Positions 13,816 to 23,036 of a stretch of 24,386 nt of DNA are shown piece by piece. Position numbers and translations under genes: made by a program. Below the pieces are notes generated by a model that searched no databases, was not told where the DNA came from, and saw only the letters and a program-made list of their open reading frames with translations. The stretch comes from JBBECF01 sp040881945 (lineage in GTDB: Bacteria > Pseudomonadota > Alphaproteobacteria > Dongiales > Dongiaceae). Every line of letters begins with the position of its first letter. The first letter of the stretch is position 1. The DNA lies in the NCBI GenBank assembly GCA_040881945.1, contig JBBECF010000111.1, positions 1-24,386 of the forward strand, in the 5' to 3' direction.

Positions 13816-15051
13816 CTATTCGAACCGGAGGGCTTCGATGGGGTCGAGGCGCGCGGCCTTCGCCGCCGGGTAATAGCCGAAGAAGATGCCGATGGCGGCG
13901 GCGAAGAGGGCGGCGGCGGCGACCGCCTCGGGGCCGATGAAGACGGCCCAGCCGGCGAGGCGGGAGAGCAGCGCCGCGCCGGCGACCCCGGCGGCGATCC
14001 CCAGGGCCCCGCCGACGAGGCACAGGGCGACGGCTTCGGCGAGGAACTGGCGCCGGATGTCGCGCCGGCGCGCGCCGACCGCGAGCCGCAGCCCGATCTC
14101 GCGCGTCCGTTCGGTCACCGAGACGAGCATGATGTTCATGATGCTGATGCCGCCGACGACCAGCGAGACCGAGGCGATCGCCGCCAGCAGGAAGCTCAGC
14201 GTCCGCGTCGCCTCGTGCTGCGCCGCCACGGAAGCGGCCGGGTCCCAGATTTGGAAATCGTCGGGCGCGCCGGCGGGCAGGCGATGGCGGTCGCGCAGCA
14301 GGCCCCTGATCTCCGCTCGCACGGAGTCCATCGCCGCCACGTCGCCGACCTTGACGAGGACATAGTTCAGCGAGCCGCGATCGACCTGGTGCGCCCCGCC
14401 GAACAGGCGCAGCTTGGCGGTCGCGATCGGCACGAAGACGACGTCGTCCTGGTCGCGCCCGCTGCCGTCCGGGCCCTTGGCGGCGAGCACGCCGATGACT
14501 TGAAACGGCACGTTGGCGACGCGGACGATCTGGCCCAGGGGACTTTCTTCCGCGAACAGGCTGTTGGCGACGCGGGCGCCCAGCACCACGACCTTGGCCG
14601 CGGTCCGCGTCTCCTCCGCCGAAAACGCCCGGCCCTCATCGAGCGGCCATTCACGGGCGATGAAATAGTCTGGCCGGGTGCCGTTCACGACCGTGTTCCA
14701 ATTGCGGTTTCCATGAACCACCTGGCCGGTGCCGCGGACCGACGGCGCGGCGGCCAGGACGCCCGGCACGTGGCCGCCGATCGCGGCGGCGTCGTCCTCG
14801 GTCAAGGTGTGGCGAGTCCCGCCGGCAAGCCGCGCGCCGCCTTCCTGGGCGGCGCCGGGCTCGACCATCAGCAGGTTGGTCCCCAGCGTGCGGATCTGCT
14901 CCGCGACTCGGACCCGGGCGCCGGCGCCGACGGCGACCATCGCGATCACCGCCGCCACGCCGATGATGATGCCGAGCATGGTCAGAAGGCTGCGCATCGG
15001 GTGCGCCCGCAACGCGCCGAACGCGATCCGCACGCTCTCGAGCGGCGCCAT
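13816..15051 (-). CDS. MacB-like ABC transporter permease
   Basis: This 411-residue inner-membrane protein matches the MacB/FtsX permease type. It has an N-terminal membrane segment with the hallmark HPMRSLLTMLGIIIGVAAVI (about 17-36), a large periplasmic domain (about 40-280), and three C-terminal membrane segments starting at LSFLLAAIASVSLVVGGISI (about 287-306). The conserved NIMLVSVTERTREIGLRLAVGA motif (about 307-328) and the C-terminal YYPAAKAARLDPIEALRFE are clear. Such permeases do not pump across the inner membrane but use mechanotransmission to drive export of macrolides, peptides or lipoproteins through an outer-membrane channel. Its start overlaps the ATPase stop by one base (TAATG), so the operon is translationally coupled. 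Confidence 0.92.
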   Translation of the reverse strand: MAPLESVRIAFGALRAHPMRSLLTMLGIIIGVAAVIAMVAVGAGARVRVAEQIRTLGTNLLMVEPGAAQEGGARLAGGTRHTLTEDDAAAIGGHVPGVLAAAPSVRGTGQVVHGNRNWNTVVNGTRPDYFIAREWPLDEGRAFSAEETRTAAKVVVLGARVANSLFAEESPLGQIVRVANVPFQVIGVLAAKGPDGSGRDQDDVVFVPIATAKLRLFGGAHQVDRGSLNYVLVKVGDVAAMDSVRAEIRGLLRDRHRLPAGAPDDFQIWDPAASVAAQHEATRTLSFLLAAIASVSLVVGGISIMNIMLVSVTERTREIGLRLAVGARRRDIRRQFLAEAVALCLVGGALGIAAGVAGAALLSRLAGWAVFIGPEAVAAAALFAAAIGIFFGYYPAAKAARLDPIEALRFE

Positions 15052-15782
15052 TACGCCGGCGCCCCGTCGCGGCCCGCGGCGGCCCGGCGCGGCGCCGCGA
15101 CCCGGTCGTCGCCGACGACCCGCCCGTCGCGCAGCGAGACGATGCGTTTGGCGTGCTCGGCGACGAAGCGGTCGTGGGTGATCAGGACGATGGTGCGCCC
15201 GCCGTCGTTCAGGCCCTGGAAGAGGGCGAGGATGCCCTGCCCGGTCGCGCTGTCGACCGCCCCGGTCGGCTCGTCGGCGAGCAAGAGCAGCGGTTCGCCG
15301 ACCACCGCCCGGGCGACCGCGACCCGCTGCTGTTCGCCGCCCGAGAGCTGCTGCGGGCGGTGCCGTTGGCGGTGGCCGAGCCCGACGGATTCGAGCGCCG
15401 CGACCGCCTTCCGCCGGCGTTCGCGCCGGCGCAGTCCCCGGTAGACGAGCGGAAGCGCCACGTTCTCCGCCGCGGTCGCGCGCGCCAGCAGGTTGAAGCC
15501 CTGGAAGACGAACCCGAGATGGCGATTGCGGTGCGCCGCCAGCCTGTCATGGCTGAAGGCGCCGACGTCTTCGCCGGCGAAGAGGTAGCGTCCGTCGGTC
15601 GGCCGATCGAGGAAGCCGAGCAGGTTCATCAGGGTCGACTTGCCGGAACCCGACGGCCCCATGATGGCGACGAACTCGCCGTCTTCGATCGCCAGGTCGA
15701 TGCCGTCGAGGGCCCGCACCGGCGCCCGCCGTGCGCCATAGACCTTGGAAACGCCCGTCGTCTGGATCAGCGGCGGCGGCAT
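15051..15782 (-). CDS. MacB-like ABC transporter ATP-binding protein
   Basis: This 243-residue ATPase carries Walker A GPSGSGKST (42-50), Q-loop Gln94 in VFQGFNLL, the signature LSGGEQQR (146-153), and Walker B LLLLADEPTGAVD (165-177). The FQGFNLLARATAAENVALPL stretch is typical of the MacB/LolD subgroup. In E. coli MacB the ATPase and permease are one protein; here they are separate genes. The ATG at 15780-15782 overlaps the stop of the adaptor gene by one base (TGATG), which fixes the start although the frame is open further upstream. It powers the exporter with the permease encoded next to it. The C-terminus has an Arg/Ala-rich extension of no recognised function. Confidence 0.93.
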   Translation of the reverse strand: MPPPLIQTTGVSKVYGARRAPVRALDGIDLAIEDGEFVAIMGPSGSGKSTLMNLLGFLDRPTDGRYLFAGEDVGAFSHDRLAAHRNRHLGFVFQGFNLLARATAAENVALPLVYRGLRRRERRRKAVAALESVGLGHRQRHRPQQLSGGEQQRVAVARAVVGEPLLLLADEPTGAVDSATGQGILALFQGLNDGGRTIVLITHDRFVAEHAKRIVSLRDGRVVGDDRVAAPRRAAAGRDGAPA

Positions 15783-17002
15783 CAGAACCCCAGCCGCAGG
15801 CCGAAAAGCGTTCTCTCGCTGCGCACGGTTGATTCTCCGATCGCGACCTCCTGGCCTTCGGCGAGCGATCCGGCGAGGACTTCCGTCATGCTGCCGTCGC
15901 TGGCCCCGATGCCGGTGGCGACGGGCGAGAGGCCGCCGGACCCGGTGCGCGCCCAGACCCGCGCCGACGCTCCGGCCGAATCGGCGGCGCCCGTCGGCGG
16001 CGACGCGCCGGTCGCCGGCTCGAAGCGGAGCGCGGCGTTCGGCACCAGAAGCGCGTTCGGGCGCTCCGTGGTCGCGATGCGCACAAGCGCCGTCATGCCG
16101 GGCAGCAGCGCGAGGTCGGGATTTTCCATCGTGATGACCACCGTATAGGTGACGACGTTCTGGACGATCTCGGGCGCCCGACGGATTTCGATCACCCGGC
16201 CGGTAAAGCTGCGATCGGGATAGGCGTCGACCGAGAAGCGGGCGTTCTGCCCGACCCGGATTTGGCCGATATCGGCTTCGTCGACCCGCGCATGGACCCA
16301 CATCTCGCGCAGGTCGTGGGCGATCGTGAACAGTTTCGGCGCCTCCAGGCTGGCGGCGACGGTCTGGCCCAGTTCGACGCTGCGCCGAATGACGACGCCG
16401 TCGATCGGCGCGCGGATGATCGTGCGGTCGAGGTCGATCCGCGCCTTGCGCAAGGCCGCGCCGGCCATATCGATCGCCGCCTTCTGAACGGCCTCCTCGG
16501 CCCGCGCCGCGTTCAGTTCGCTCTTCGCCGTCAGCATGTCGGCCTGGGCCTTGTCCGTGTCCCTGGCGGAAATATTGCCCTTGGCCTTGAGTTCTTGCTT
16601 GCGCCGATCCTCCAAGCGCGCTTCCTCGTAGCGCGCCACGGCGCCCTCGGTCGTCGCCACCGCCGACTCGTGCGCCGCCTCGGCCTGGGCGAGCCGTGCT
16701 TCGGCCTCGGCGACCGCCGCCTCGTAGGTCTTGTCGTCGAGTCGGGCCAGGGAAGCGCCGGCCTCCACTTCATCGTTGAAATCGGCAAAAAGTTCCGCGA
16801 CCTGACCGGACAATTGCGAGCTGACCTCGACCACGTCGATGGCCTCGATGCGACCGGTGGCGATGGTGAAGACGGCGAGGTCGGCCCGCTCGACGGCGGC
16901 GAAGCGGTATGACGCCGCACCGTCCCGCGGGGCCCCTCCGACATAGGCCCACGCCAGGGCGGCGAGGCCCGCAATGATCGCGAAAGCGATGAACATGCGC
17001 AT
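15782..17002 (-). CDS. MacA-like periplasmic adaptor (HlyD/RND family)
   Basis: This 406-residue membrane-fusion protein has an N-terminal membrane anchor (about 3-20), a first lipoyl half-motif with GRIEAIDVVEVSSQLSGQVA (about 50-70), a long Ala/Glu-rich coiled-coil hairpin (about 95-190), the second lipoyl half IRAPIDGVVIRRSVELGQTV (about 194-214), and a beta-barrel domain ending near residue 310. It would link the MacB-like complex to a TolC-type outer-membrane protein, not encoded in this window. A low-complexity Ala/Ser/Gly insert lies around residues 325-350. The first ATG lacks a strong ribosome binding site, and the Met at residue 3 is an alternative start. It is the first gene of the three-gene operon. 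Confidence 0.92.
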   Translation of the reverse strand: MRMFIAFAIIAGLAALAWAYVGGAPRDGAASYRFAAVERADLAVFTIATGRIEAIDVVEVSSQLSGQVAELFADFNDEVEAGASLARLDDKTYEAAVAEAEARLAQAEAAHESAVATTEGAVARYEEARLEDRRKQELKAKGNISARDTDKAQADMLTAKSELNAARAEEAVQKAAIDMAGAALRKARIDLDRTIIRAPIDGVVIRRSVELGQTVAASLEAPKLFTIAHDLREMWVHARVDEADIGQIRVGQNARFSVDAYPDRSFTGRVIEIRRAPEIVQNVVTYTVVITMENPDLALLPGMTALVRIATTERPNALLVPNAALRFEPATGASPPTGAADSAGASARVWARTGSGGLSPVATGIGASDGSMTEVLAGSLAEGQEVAIGESTVRSERTLFGLRLGF

Positions 17003-17041
17003 CAGGCGGTGAATCCCGGTTATCTGCCGTCCGCCGCCGCC

Positions 17042-18742
17042 TCACGCCGGCGGTGGCGCGATCGGGGCGTAGGCGACCAACGATCCAAAGTGGCGCTGCG
17101 CCCAGTCGGCGCCCGCCAGGATGCCGCGGCGCGACGGCGGGCGCAGGCGGCGTTCGACGAACAGGCGGGCGACCAGCCCCTTGCGCATGTCGCCGCGGCT
17201 CAGGCCGTCGGTAGCCTCGTCGAGCAACAGCGCCGCGGCCAGCGTATCGGCCATCAACGCCAATAGCCGGCGGGCGTGGCGGCGCGCCTCGGCCGGATCG
17301 CCGGCGACCAGGGCGATGGCCTCGCGGCAATCGGCGAGCGCGGCGCCGACGGCCGCCGCGACCTCGCCGAGCCCGGCCGGCGCCGCCGCGACCGCGCCGG
17401 CGATGCGGCGCTCGAACGCGGCGGCGCCGGGGTAGCGGTTGCCGAGCAGCCGCAGGATCTCGAGCGCCTGGACGTTCGCCGGCCCCTCCCACACCGTCAT
17501 CACCTGGGCGTCGCGCAGCAGGCGCGGCGTGACGTAATCGTAGGTGTAGCCGTTGCCGCCGATGATCTCGATGGCGGCGCGGCAGGCGTTGATCGCCTCC
17601 TCGGCCGTCTGGTACTTGGCCAGCGCCGTCGCCAGCCGCAGCCAGGTGCGGCTCGGGTCGGTCGGCTCGACGATCCCGGCGGCGTGGACGGCGTCGAAGG
17701 CGCGCGCCGCCTCGAAGGCGAGGGCGCAGCCGGCCTCGAGCTGGACCATGACGGCGAGCAGCTCGTCCTGCACCATCGGGAAGTCGGTCAGCGTCTCGCC
17801 GAAGGCGCGGCGGCCCGACGCATAGGTCAGTGCCTCGATGAAGGCGCGGCGCTGCAACCCGACCGACCCCATGGCGTTGTGGATGCGGCTGAACTCCAGC
17901 GCCTCCATCATCAGCTTGAAGCCGTCCGGCGGCGGCGCCACCTCGACCGCCCAGGTGTCGATGAGGTCGATCTCGGCGGTCGGCACGCCGACCGTGCCGA
18001 GCTTGTCCTTGAGGCGGCGCAGGCGCACCGGGTTCGGCGCGCCGTCCTCGAGATGCGTCGGTACGAGGTAGAGGCCGAGGCCGCGCGTACCGTCGGGCGC
18101 GCCGTCGGGCCGCGCGGTGGCGAGCGCAAGGCCGCCGGCCGGGTTGCTGACGAACCACTTGAGGCCGTTGAGCAGGACATGGTCGCCCGCGCGCCGGGCG
18201 GTCGTCGTCGTCGCGCCGACGTCGCTGCCGCCCGTGAGCTCGGTCGCCCAGGTGCCGCCGCTCAGCGCCGTGCCGTCCATGCGCGTGAGCCGGCTCAGGT
18301 AGCGGGCCTTCACCGCCGCCGGCGCGAAGCGGTCGAGCACGTAGGCGACGGCCCCGGTCATCGTCACCGGACAGTGCAGCGAGACGTCGGCCTGCGACAG
18401 CAGGTAACCCATGGCGAAGGTGACGGCGAAGGGCGCCGGATCGTCGAGGTAGTTGAGGCCGACGACGCCGCGCCGGTAGACCTCGCGCGCCACCGCCTCC
18501 CAGGCCGGGTTCAGGACGATGCGGTTGATCGGGTTGCCGTGGCGGTCATGGCTCTCGAGCACCGGCCGGCCGCGGCGGTCGGTGTAGTCGGCCGCCCGGT
18601 CGACCTCGTCGCCGACCCAGGCGCCGAACGCGGACAGCGTCTCGCTCCATCGGTCGAGCGCGCCCAGGCGGGCGAGGATGTCCCGCAGATTGCCGTCCAG
18701 CAGGAAGAAGTTCTGGCCGCGGAGGCCCTCAGCGCCGGTCAT
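17042..18742 (-). CDS. AidB-like acyl-CoA dehydrogenase family flavoprotein
   Basis: This 566-residue protein is an acyl-CoA dehydrogenase of the AidB branch. It has the N-terminal GQNFFLLDGNLRDILARL (9-26), the ALSGGTWATELTGGSDVGAT segment (159-178) that binds FAD, WFVSN and ATARPDG (about 196-214), the EFSRIHNAMGSVGLQRRAF region (283-301), IEIIGGNGYTYDY (391-403), and the putative catalytic Glu419 in TVWEGPANVQ. E. coli AidB is a DNA-binding flavoprotein of the alkylation response; many homologues are instead ordinary dehydrogenases, so DNA protection is not assured. The ATG at 18740-18742 has AAGGA 9 bases upstream; the frame is open further upstream without family homology. It is divergent from the cytochrome gene. 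Confidence 0.92.
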   Translation of the reverse strand: MTGAEGLRGQNFFLLDGNLRDILARLGALDRWSETLSAFGAWVGDEVDRAADYTDRRGRPVLESHDRHGNPINRIVLNPAWEAVAREVYRRGVVGLNYLDDPAPFAVTFAMGYLLSQADVSLHCPVTMTGAVAYVLDRFAPAAVKARYLSRLTRMDGTALSGGTWATELTGGSDVGATTTTARRAGDHVLLNGLKWFVSNPAGGLALATARPDGAPDGTRGLGLYLVPTHLEDGAPNPVRLRRLKDKLGTVGVPTAEIDLIDTWAVEVAPPPDGFKLMMEALEFSRIHNAMGSVGLQRRAFIEALTYASGRRAFGETLTDFPMVQDELLAVMVQLEAGCALAFEAARAFDAVHAAGIVEPTDPSRTWLRLATALAKYQTAEEAINACRAAIEIIGGNGYTYDYVTPRLLRDAQVMTVWEGPANVQALEILRLLGNRYPGAAAFERRIAGAVAAAPAGLGEVAAAVGAALADCREAIALVAGDPAEARRHARRLLALMADTLAAALLLDEATDGLSRGDMRKGLVARLFVERRLRPPSRRGILAGADWAQRHFGSLVAYAPIAPPPA

Positions 18743-18860
18743 CGGGACGGGTCCTTCGACGGGGGAGCCGACGCCGCCGATTGTGGATGAGCATCGGCGT
18801 GGACACAACCGCCGCCGCAAGTCGGTCCCGAAGGCGAGGGCCGGGCCGGGTGGCGGGGGC

Positions 18861-18884
18861 GCGCCTTGAGATGGATCAAGGCGC
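18861..18884. promoter_or_regulatory. FNR/FixK-type binding site
   Basis: A 9-bp inverted repeat, GCGCCTTGA and TCAAGGCGC around a six-base core, contains TTGA-N6-TCAA, and in detail TTGAG-N4-ATCAA, nine of ten matches to the FNR/FixK consensus. Its centre at 18872.5 would be about 41.5 bases upstream of a start site near 18914, the classic class II activator distance, for the cytochrome gene. Confidence 0.6.
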
Positions 18885-18945
18885 GGCACGGCCGGCCCGG
18901 CAATGGTACGATAAGGGGATTGCGATGACCGGGAGGCATCCGACC

Positions 18946-19266
18946 ATGCTCTGCCGCGCGCTCGCCCTGATCGCCTTACTCGCCGCCGGACCCGCTTGGG
19001 CGGCCGGCGACACGACCGTGACCGCCGCCGGCGAGCGGCTGGTGCAGCAGTGGTGCGCCGAGTGCCACGTGGTGACCGGGCTGGAGGCGCCGCCGGCGAT
19101 CGACGACGTGCCGACCTTCCGCACCGTGGCCAACGACCCGTCGGTGACCGAGCTGTCGCTGCGCGCCTTCCTGAAGACGCCGCACCCGCCGATGCCGAAT
19201 TTCATCCTGACGCGCGAGCAGATGGACGAGATCGTCGCTTACATCCTCAGCCTGAAGGACAAATAG
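18946..19266 (+). CDS. Small periplasmic c-type cytochrome (class I)
   Basis: This 106-residue protein has a signal peptide (MLCRALALIALLAAGPAWA, cleavage near 19), one heme c site, CAECH (Cys37, Cys40, His41), and a likely axial methionine, Met83 in PHPPMPNF. The C-terminal helix QMDEIVAYILSLK is typical of class I cytochromes. I chose the ATG at 18946 because GGGAGG lies 9 bases upstream and the predicted FNR-type site then has a normal distance. An ATG at 18925 with AAGGGG is the alternative (113 residues). It would carry electrons in the periplasm; partners are not evident. Its stop faces that of hpnN, 8 bases away. Confidence 0.88.
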   Translation: MLCRALALIALLAAGPAWAAGDTTVTAAGERLVQQWCAECHVVTGLEAPPAIDDVPTFRTVANDPSVTELSLRAFLKTPHPPMPNFILTREQMDEIVAYILSLKDK

Positions 19267-19274
19267 GCGGCGGT

Positions 19275-21905
19275 TCAGGCAGCGGGATGGACGCGGCCCG
19301 GCCGCGCGCGCAGCGCCAGCATCGCCGGCAGCACGATCAGCGCGCCGAGCAGCGTGCAGGCGATGGCGATGGTCAACAGCAGGCCCATGCCCGCGATGCC
19401 GCGGTGGCTGGAGAGCGCGAGCGTGCCGAGGGAGCCGACCGTCGTCAGCGCGCTGAACAACACGGCGCGCGGCGTGCTGGTATCGAGCAGCCGCGCGCCC
19501 GGCTCGCGCACGCGCATGACGAGTTGGATGCCGCTGGCCACGCCGAGCCCGAGCAGCAGCGGCAGCACGATGATGTTGGCGAAGTTGAAGGGCAGGCCGA
19601 CCAGCACCGACGCCGCCGTCGTCAGCGCCGCCGACAGCGCCACCGGCACCAGCACCAGCGCCACGTCCCACAGGCTGCGCAGCAGCAGCAGCATGAGCAC
19701 CGTGATCAGCACCAGCGCCGTCGTCGAGGCCTGTTGAAAGGCGCGCACGACAGCGTTGCCGGCCTCGAGCAGCACGACCGGGCTGCCGGCGGCGTCGGGC
19801 GCGAGCGACCGCACGGCCGCGACGAACCGGCGCTGCGCCTCGATGTCGTCGATGTCCTCGGCCGGATAGACCTCGATCCGCGCGCGGCCGTCGGGGGCGA
19901 GGTAGCGGCGGCGCAGGTCGTCGGGCAGGTCGGCGAAGGTCACCGGGCCGGCGTTGAAGGCCCGGCGCAGACTCTCGATCCGTCCCGGCAGCGTTGCGAC
20001 GAGGTCGCTCTCCAGGCCGCGCAGCGCGTCGCCGCCGGCCGCCGAAGCCGACGAAAGGGCGTCGAGCGCGGCGGCGAGGCGGCGCATCGCCGCCGCCGCC
20101 GGCCCGGCATGTCCGGGGACCAGCAGGGCCGCCAGCTTGCCGCGGAAGGAGTCGACGGCGGCGCGCCGCTCGCCGTCGTCGGGCGGCGTCTTGACCGCGG
20201 CGTCGAGCAGCAGCGGTCCGAGGAAGAACGCCGTTTGATCGATGACGGCGAGTTTCGCGTCCTGATCCCGCGGCACGAAATCGTCGAGCGTGACGGTCTT
20301 GTCGACGCGGTCCAATTGCTCGAGCCGCGCCGCTTGGGCCGCCGCCGCCTCGACGTCTGCGGCGAAGACCGAGATCGTCGCGCCGGCCGCGCCGCCGGTC
20401 TGCGTCAGGTCGCGCAGGGCCTGCATCGATTCCGTGTTTGGGTCCTTGAGATTGATCGGGTTGAAATCGAACCGCAACTCGACGAGCAACGGCAAGGCGG
20501 CGAGGCCCAGGACCAGGGCCGCGACGCAGATCGGCCGCCGCCGGGCATCGATGAACCGTGCGACGGCCGGGCCGAGGATCGGGGGCAGCGGCCGCGCCGG
20601 CCGCCGCAGCGGCAGCACCGACAGCAACGCCGGAAGCAGGGTCAGATTGGCGAACAGCGCGATGAACATGCCGGTCCCGGCGATCAACCCCAGCTCGGAC
20701 AGGCCGCGATAGGCGGTCGGGAAGAACGAATAGAACGCGAGCGCCGCGGCGACGGCCGAGATCGTCAGCGATGGGCCGACCCCGACGGCGGCCCGCCGCA
20801 GCGCCGCGGCCTGGTCGACGCCTTCGTCCACCGCCTCGCGGTAGCGCAGGCCGAAATGGATTCCGAAATCGACGCCCAGGCCGATGAACAGCACCGTGAA
20901 GGTCACGGAAATCAGGTTGAGCTGGCCGATCGCGGCGGCGGCGAAGGCGGCGGTCCATATCAGCCCGGCGATCAGCGTCAATAGGACGGAAGCGATCAGC
21001 CGCGGCGACCGCAGCCCGACGACGACCAGCACGGCGACGAGGACCAGGGAAACGATGGCGGCGCGGCTGGCGTCTTGCATCACGCTCTGCAGCTCCTCGG
21101 TATCGAGTGCCGCGGCGCCGGTCAGGCGGAGGCGCAGGCCGTGCGCCGCATCGATCGCGAGTTCCGCGCCGAGGCGGCGGACCTCGGCCATGGCCGCGGC
21201 GGCCGGGCGCAACGACGCCGGGTCGAGCTTCGGTTGGGCGACGATGATCCGGCGCCGGTCCGCCGTCCCGGTCTCGCCGCCCAGCAGCTCGGTCCAGGAC
21301 AGGGTGCGGGGGTCGCCCGCCGCCCGTCCTTCAACGACCGCGGCGATGGCGGCGAGCGGCGTCGCCAGACCGGCCGGCTCGGCGCCGCCGCTCCGGATGT
21401 CGTCGACCGCCTCGCCCAGCACCCCGAACAAGCCGCGCAGGCTCGGGTCCGCGGCCAGGGCGGCGAGCAGCGGCTCGGCTTCGGCCAGCCGGTCGGATAG
21501 CGCCGCCAACGCCTCGAGGTCGAGAAAGAGCAGTCCGTTGTCGCGGAAAAAGGGGTCGCCGGGCGGGTAGAAGACCGACTCGAACAGGTCGGTCCGGTCG
21601 CGCAACGCCGCGGCGAGCCGCGCCGCCGCGTCCTCGGCGAGGTCCGGGTTGGCGGATTCGACGAGCACGACGAGGTTGTCGGAGACATGCGGGAACGCCT
21701 GCCGGTAGGCGATGTCGGCCTGCCGGAACGGCAGCTCGCGCGACAGCATGTCCGTGGTGTCGGTATTGATCCGGATGTTCTCGACGGTATAGAGGACCAG
21801 CAGCGCCGTTCCCACCAGCGCGGCGACGACGATGGGCCCGGCGGCGCGCCGCGCGCCGTCGACCCAGGCGGCGAGCGCGCGGTCGGTCCAGCCGCCCGCG
21901 GTCAT
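19275..21905 (-). CDS. hpnN: Hopanoid biosynthesis-associated RND transporter
   Basis: This 876-residue inner-membrane protein matches HpnN, the MMPL/RND-type transporter that moves hopanoids to the outer membrane. It has two repeats of the RND plan: an N-terminal membrane segment (about 23-42), a periplasmic domain with INTDTTDMLSRELPFRQADI near 46-65, then a five-helix bundle containing LFIGLGVDFGIHFGLRYREA, and a second half with FDFNPINLKDPNTES and LLLGLGVASGIQLVMRVREP. Length fits the family. The ATG at 21903-21905 has AGGAG 9 bases upstream. It is divergent from hpnA with 95 bases between them, as is common in hopanoid clusters. Confidence 0.94.
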   Translation of the reverse strand: MTAGGWTDRALAAWVDGARRAAGPIVVAALVGTALLVLYTVENIRINTDTTDMLSRELPFRQADIAYRQAFPHVSDNLVVLVESANPDLAEDAAARLAAALRDRTDLFESVFYPPGDPFFRDNGLLFLDLEALAALSDRLAEAEPLLAALAADPSLRGLFGVLGEAVDDIRSGGAEPAGLATPLAAIAAVVEGRAAGDPRTLSWTELLGGETGTADRRRIIVAQPKLDPASLRPAAAAMAEVRRLGAELAIDAAHGLRLRLTGAAALDTEELQSVMQDASRAAIVSLVLVAVLVVVGLRSPRLIASVLLTLIAGLIWTAAFAAAAIGQLNLISVTFTVLFIGLGVDFGIHFGLRYREAVDEGVDQAAALRRAAVGVGPSLTISAVAAALAFYSFFPTAYRGLSELGLIAGTGMFIALFANLTLLPALLSVLPLRRPARPLPPILGPAVARFIDARRRPICVAALVLGLAALPLLVELRFDFNPINLKDPNTESMQALRDLTQTGGAAGATISVFAADVEAAAAQAARLEQLDRVDKTVTLDDFVPRDQDAKLAVIDQTAFFLGPLLLDAAVKTPPDDGERRAAVDSFRGKLAALLVPGHAGPAAAAMRRLAAALDALSSASAAGGDALRGLESDLVATLPGRIESLRRAFNAGPVTFADLPDDLRRRYLAPDGRARIEVYPAEDIDDIEAQRRFVAAVRSLAPDAAGSPVVLLEAGNAVVRAFQQASTTALVLITVLMLLLLRSLWDVALVLVPVALSAALTTAASVLVGLPFNFANIIVLPLLLGLGVASGIQLVMRVREPGARLLDTSTPRAVLFSALTTVGSLGTLALSSHRGIAGMGLLLTIAIACTLLGALIVLPAMLALRARPGRVHPAA

Positions 21906-22000
21906 CGCGCCGCGCTCCTGGCCAGGGGCAGGGAAATCGTGGAAAATGGTCGCATAATGCCACGCATGATACTCAAGACCGGCGCGCGGAGGCATGCGGC

Positions 22001-22993
22001 ATGACGACGCTGGTCACGGGCGCCTCGGGATTCGTCGGATCGGCCGTGCTGCGGCGCCTGGTCGATGCCGGCCATCAGGTCCGCGCCCTGGTCCGGCCGA
22101 CCAGCGACCGGCGCAACCTGGCGGGCGTCGAGTGCGAGATCGCGACCGGCGACCTCGACGACCGCGCCGCGCTGGACCGGGCGGTGGCCGGCTGCGACGC
22201 CTTGTTCCATGTCGCCGCCGACTACCGGCTGTGGGTGACCGACGCGGCGGCGATGTACCGCAGCAACGTCGAGGGGACGCGGCAGTTGATGCTGGCCGCG
22301 GCGGAGGCCGGCGTCCGGCGCATCGTCTATACCAGCAGCGTGGCGACGCTGGGCTTGCGTCCGGACGGGAGGCCGGCGGACGAGGCGACGGCGGCCGCGT
22401 CCGGCGACATGATCGGGCATTACAAGAAATCGAAGTTCTTCGCCGAGGCCGAGGTCCGTCGCCTGATCGAGACCGCCGGCCTGCCCGCGGTGATCGTGAA
22501 GCCCTCGACGCCCTTCGGCCCGCGCGACGTGAAGCCGACGCCGACGGGCCGCGTCGTCGTCGAGGCCGCCGCGGGGCGCATGCCGGCCTATGTCGATACC
22601 GGCCTCAACGTCGTGCATGTCGAGGACGTGGCCGCCGGCCACCTGCTGGCGTTCGAGCGCGGCGGCCTCGGCGAGAGCTATATCCTGGGCGGCGAGGACA
22701 TGACGCTGCGCGCCCTCCTGGAGACGGTCGCCGCCCTGGCCGGCCGGCGGCCGCCGCGGCTGCGCGTGCCGCACTGGGCGGTGCTGCCCGTGGCCTATGC
22801 GGCGGAGGCGCTGGCCCGGCGACGCGGTCGCGGCGATCCCATCGTGACCGTCGACGGCGTCCGCATGTCCAAGAAACGGATGTATTTTTCCAGCGACAAG
22901 GCGCGGCGCGACCTCGGCTATGCGCCGCGCCCGGGCGCCGAGGCGCTGCGCGACGCCCTCGACTGGTTCCGCGCCGGCGGCTATCTGGACTGA
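22001..22993 (+). CDS. hpnA: Hopanoid-associated sugar epimerase
   Basis: This 330-residue NAD-dependent enzyme is an extended short-chain dehydrogenase of the HpnA type. The Rossmann motif is TGASGFVG (6-13). FHVAADYRLWVTD (69-81), YTSSVATLG (110-118), and the catalytic Tyr141 and Lys145 in HYKKSK are characteristic. HpnA is found beside squalene-hopene genes, but its reaction is not firmly established; it may act on the sugar part of hopanoid side chains. GGAGG lies 8 bases upstream of the ATG. It is divergent from hpnN; no squalene or hopene synthase genes follow, so the cluster is partial here or lies elsewhere. Confidence 0.94.
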   Translation: MTTLVTGASGFVGSAVLRRLVDAGHQVRALVRPTSDRRNLAGVECEIATGDLDDRAALDRAVAGCDALFHVAADYRLWVTDAAAMYRSNVEGTRQLMLAAAEAGVRRIVYTSSVATLGLRPDGRPADEATAAASGDMIGHYKKSKFFAEAEVRRLIETAGLPAVIVKPSTPFGPRDVKPTPTGRVVVEAAAGRMPAYVDTGLNVVHVEDVAAGHLLAFERGGLGESYILGGEDMTLRALLETVAALAGRRPPRLRVPHWAVLPVAYAAEALARRRGRGDPIVTVDGVRMSKKRMYFSSDKARRDLGYAPRPGAEALRDALDWFRAGGYLD

Positions 22994-23036
22994 GGCCCGT
23001 GTCGGCACGATCGAGGGCGCTGCCACTGCAACGCAG

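Noticed and set aside
18743..18889. Upstream extension of the AidB-like protein
   Set aside because: The extra 49 residues are Pro/Arg-rich and without homology, and the ATG at 18742 has AAGGA at a proper distance.
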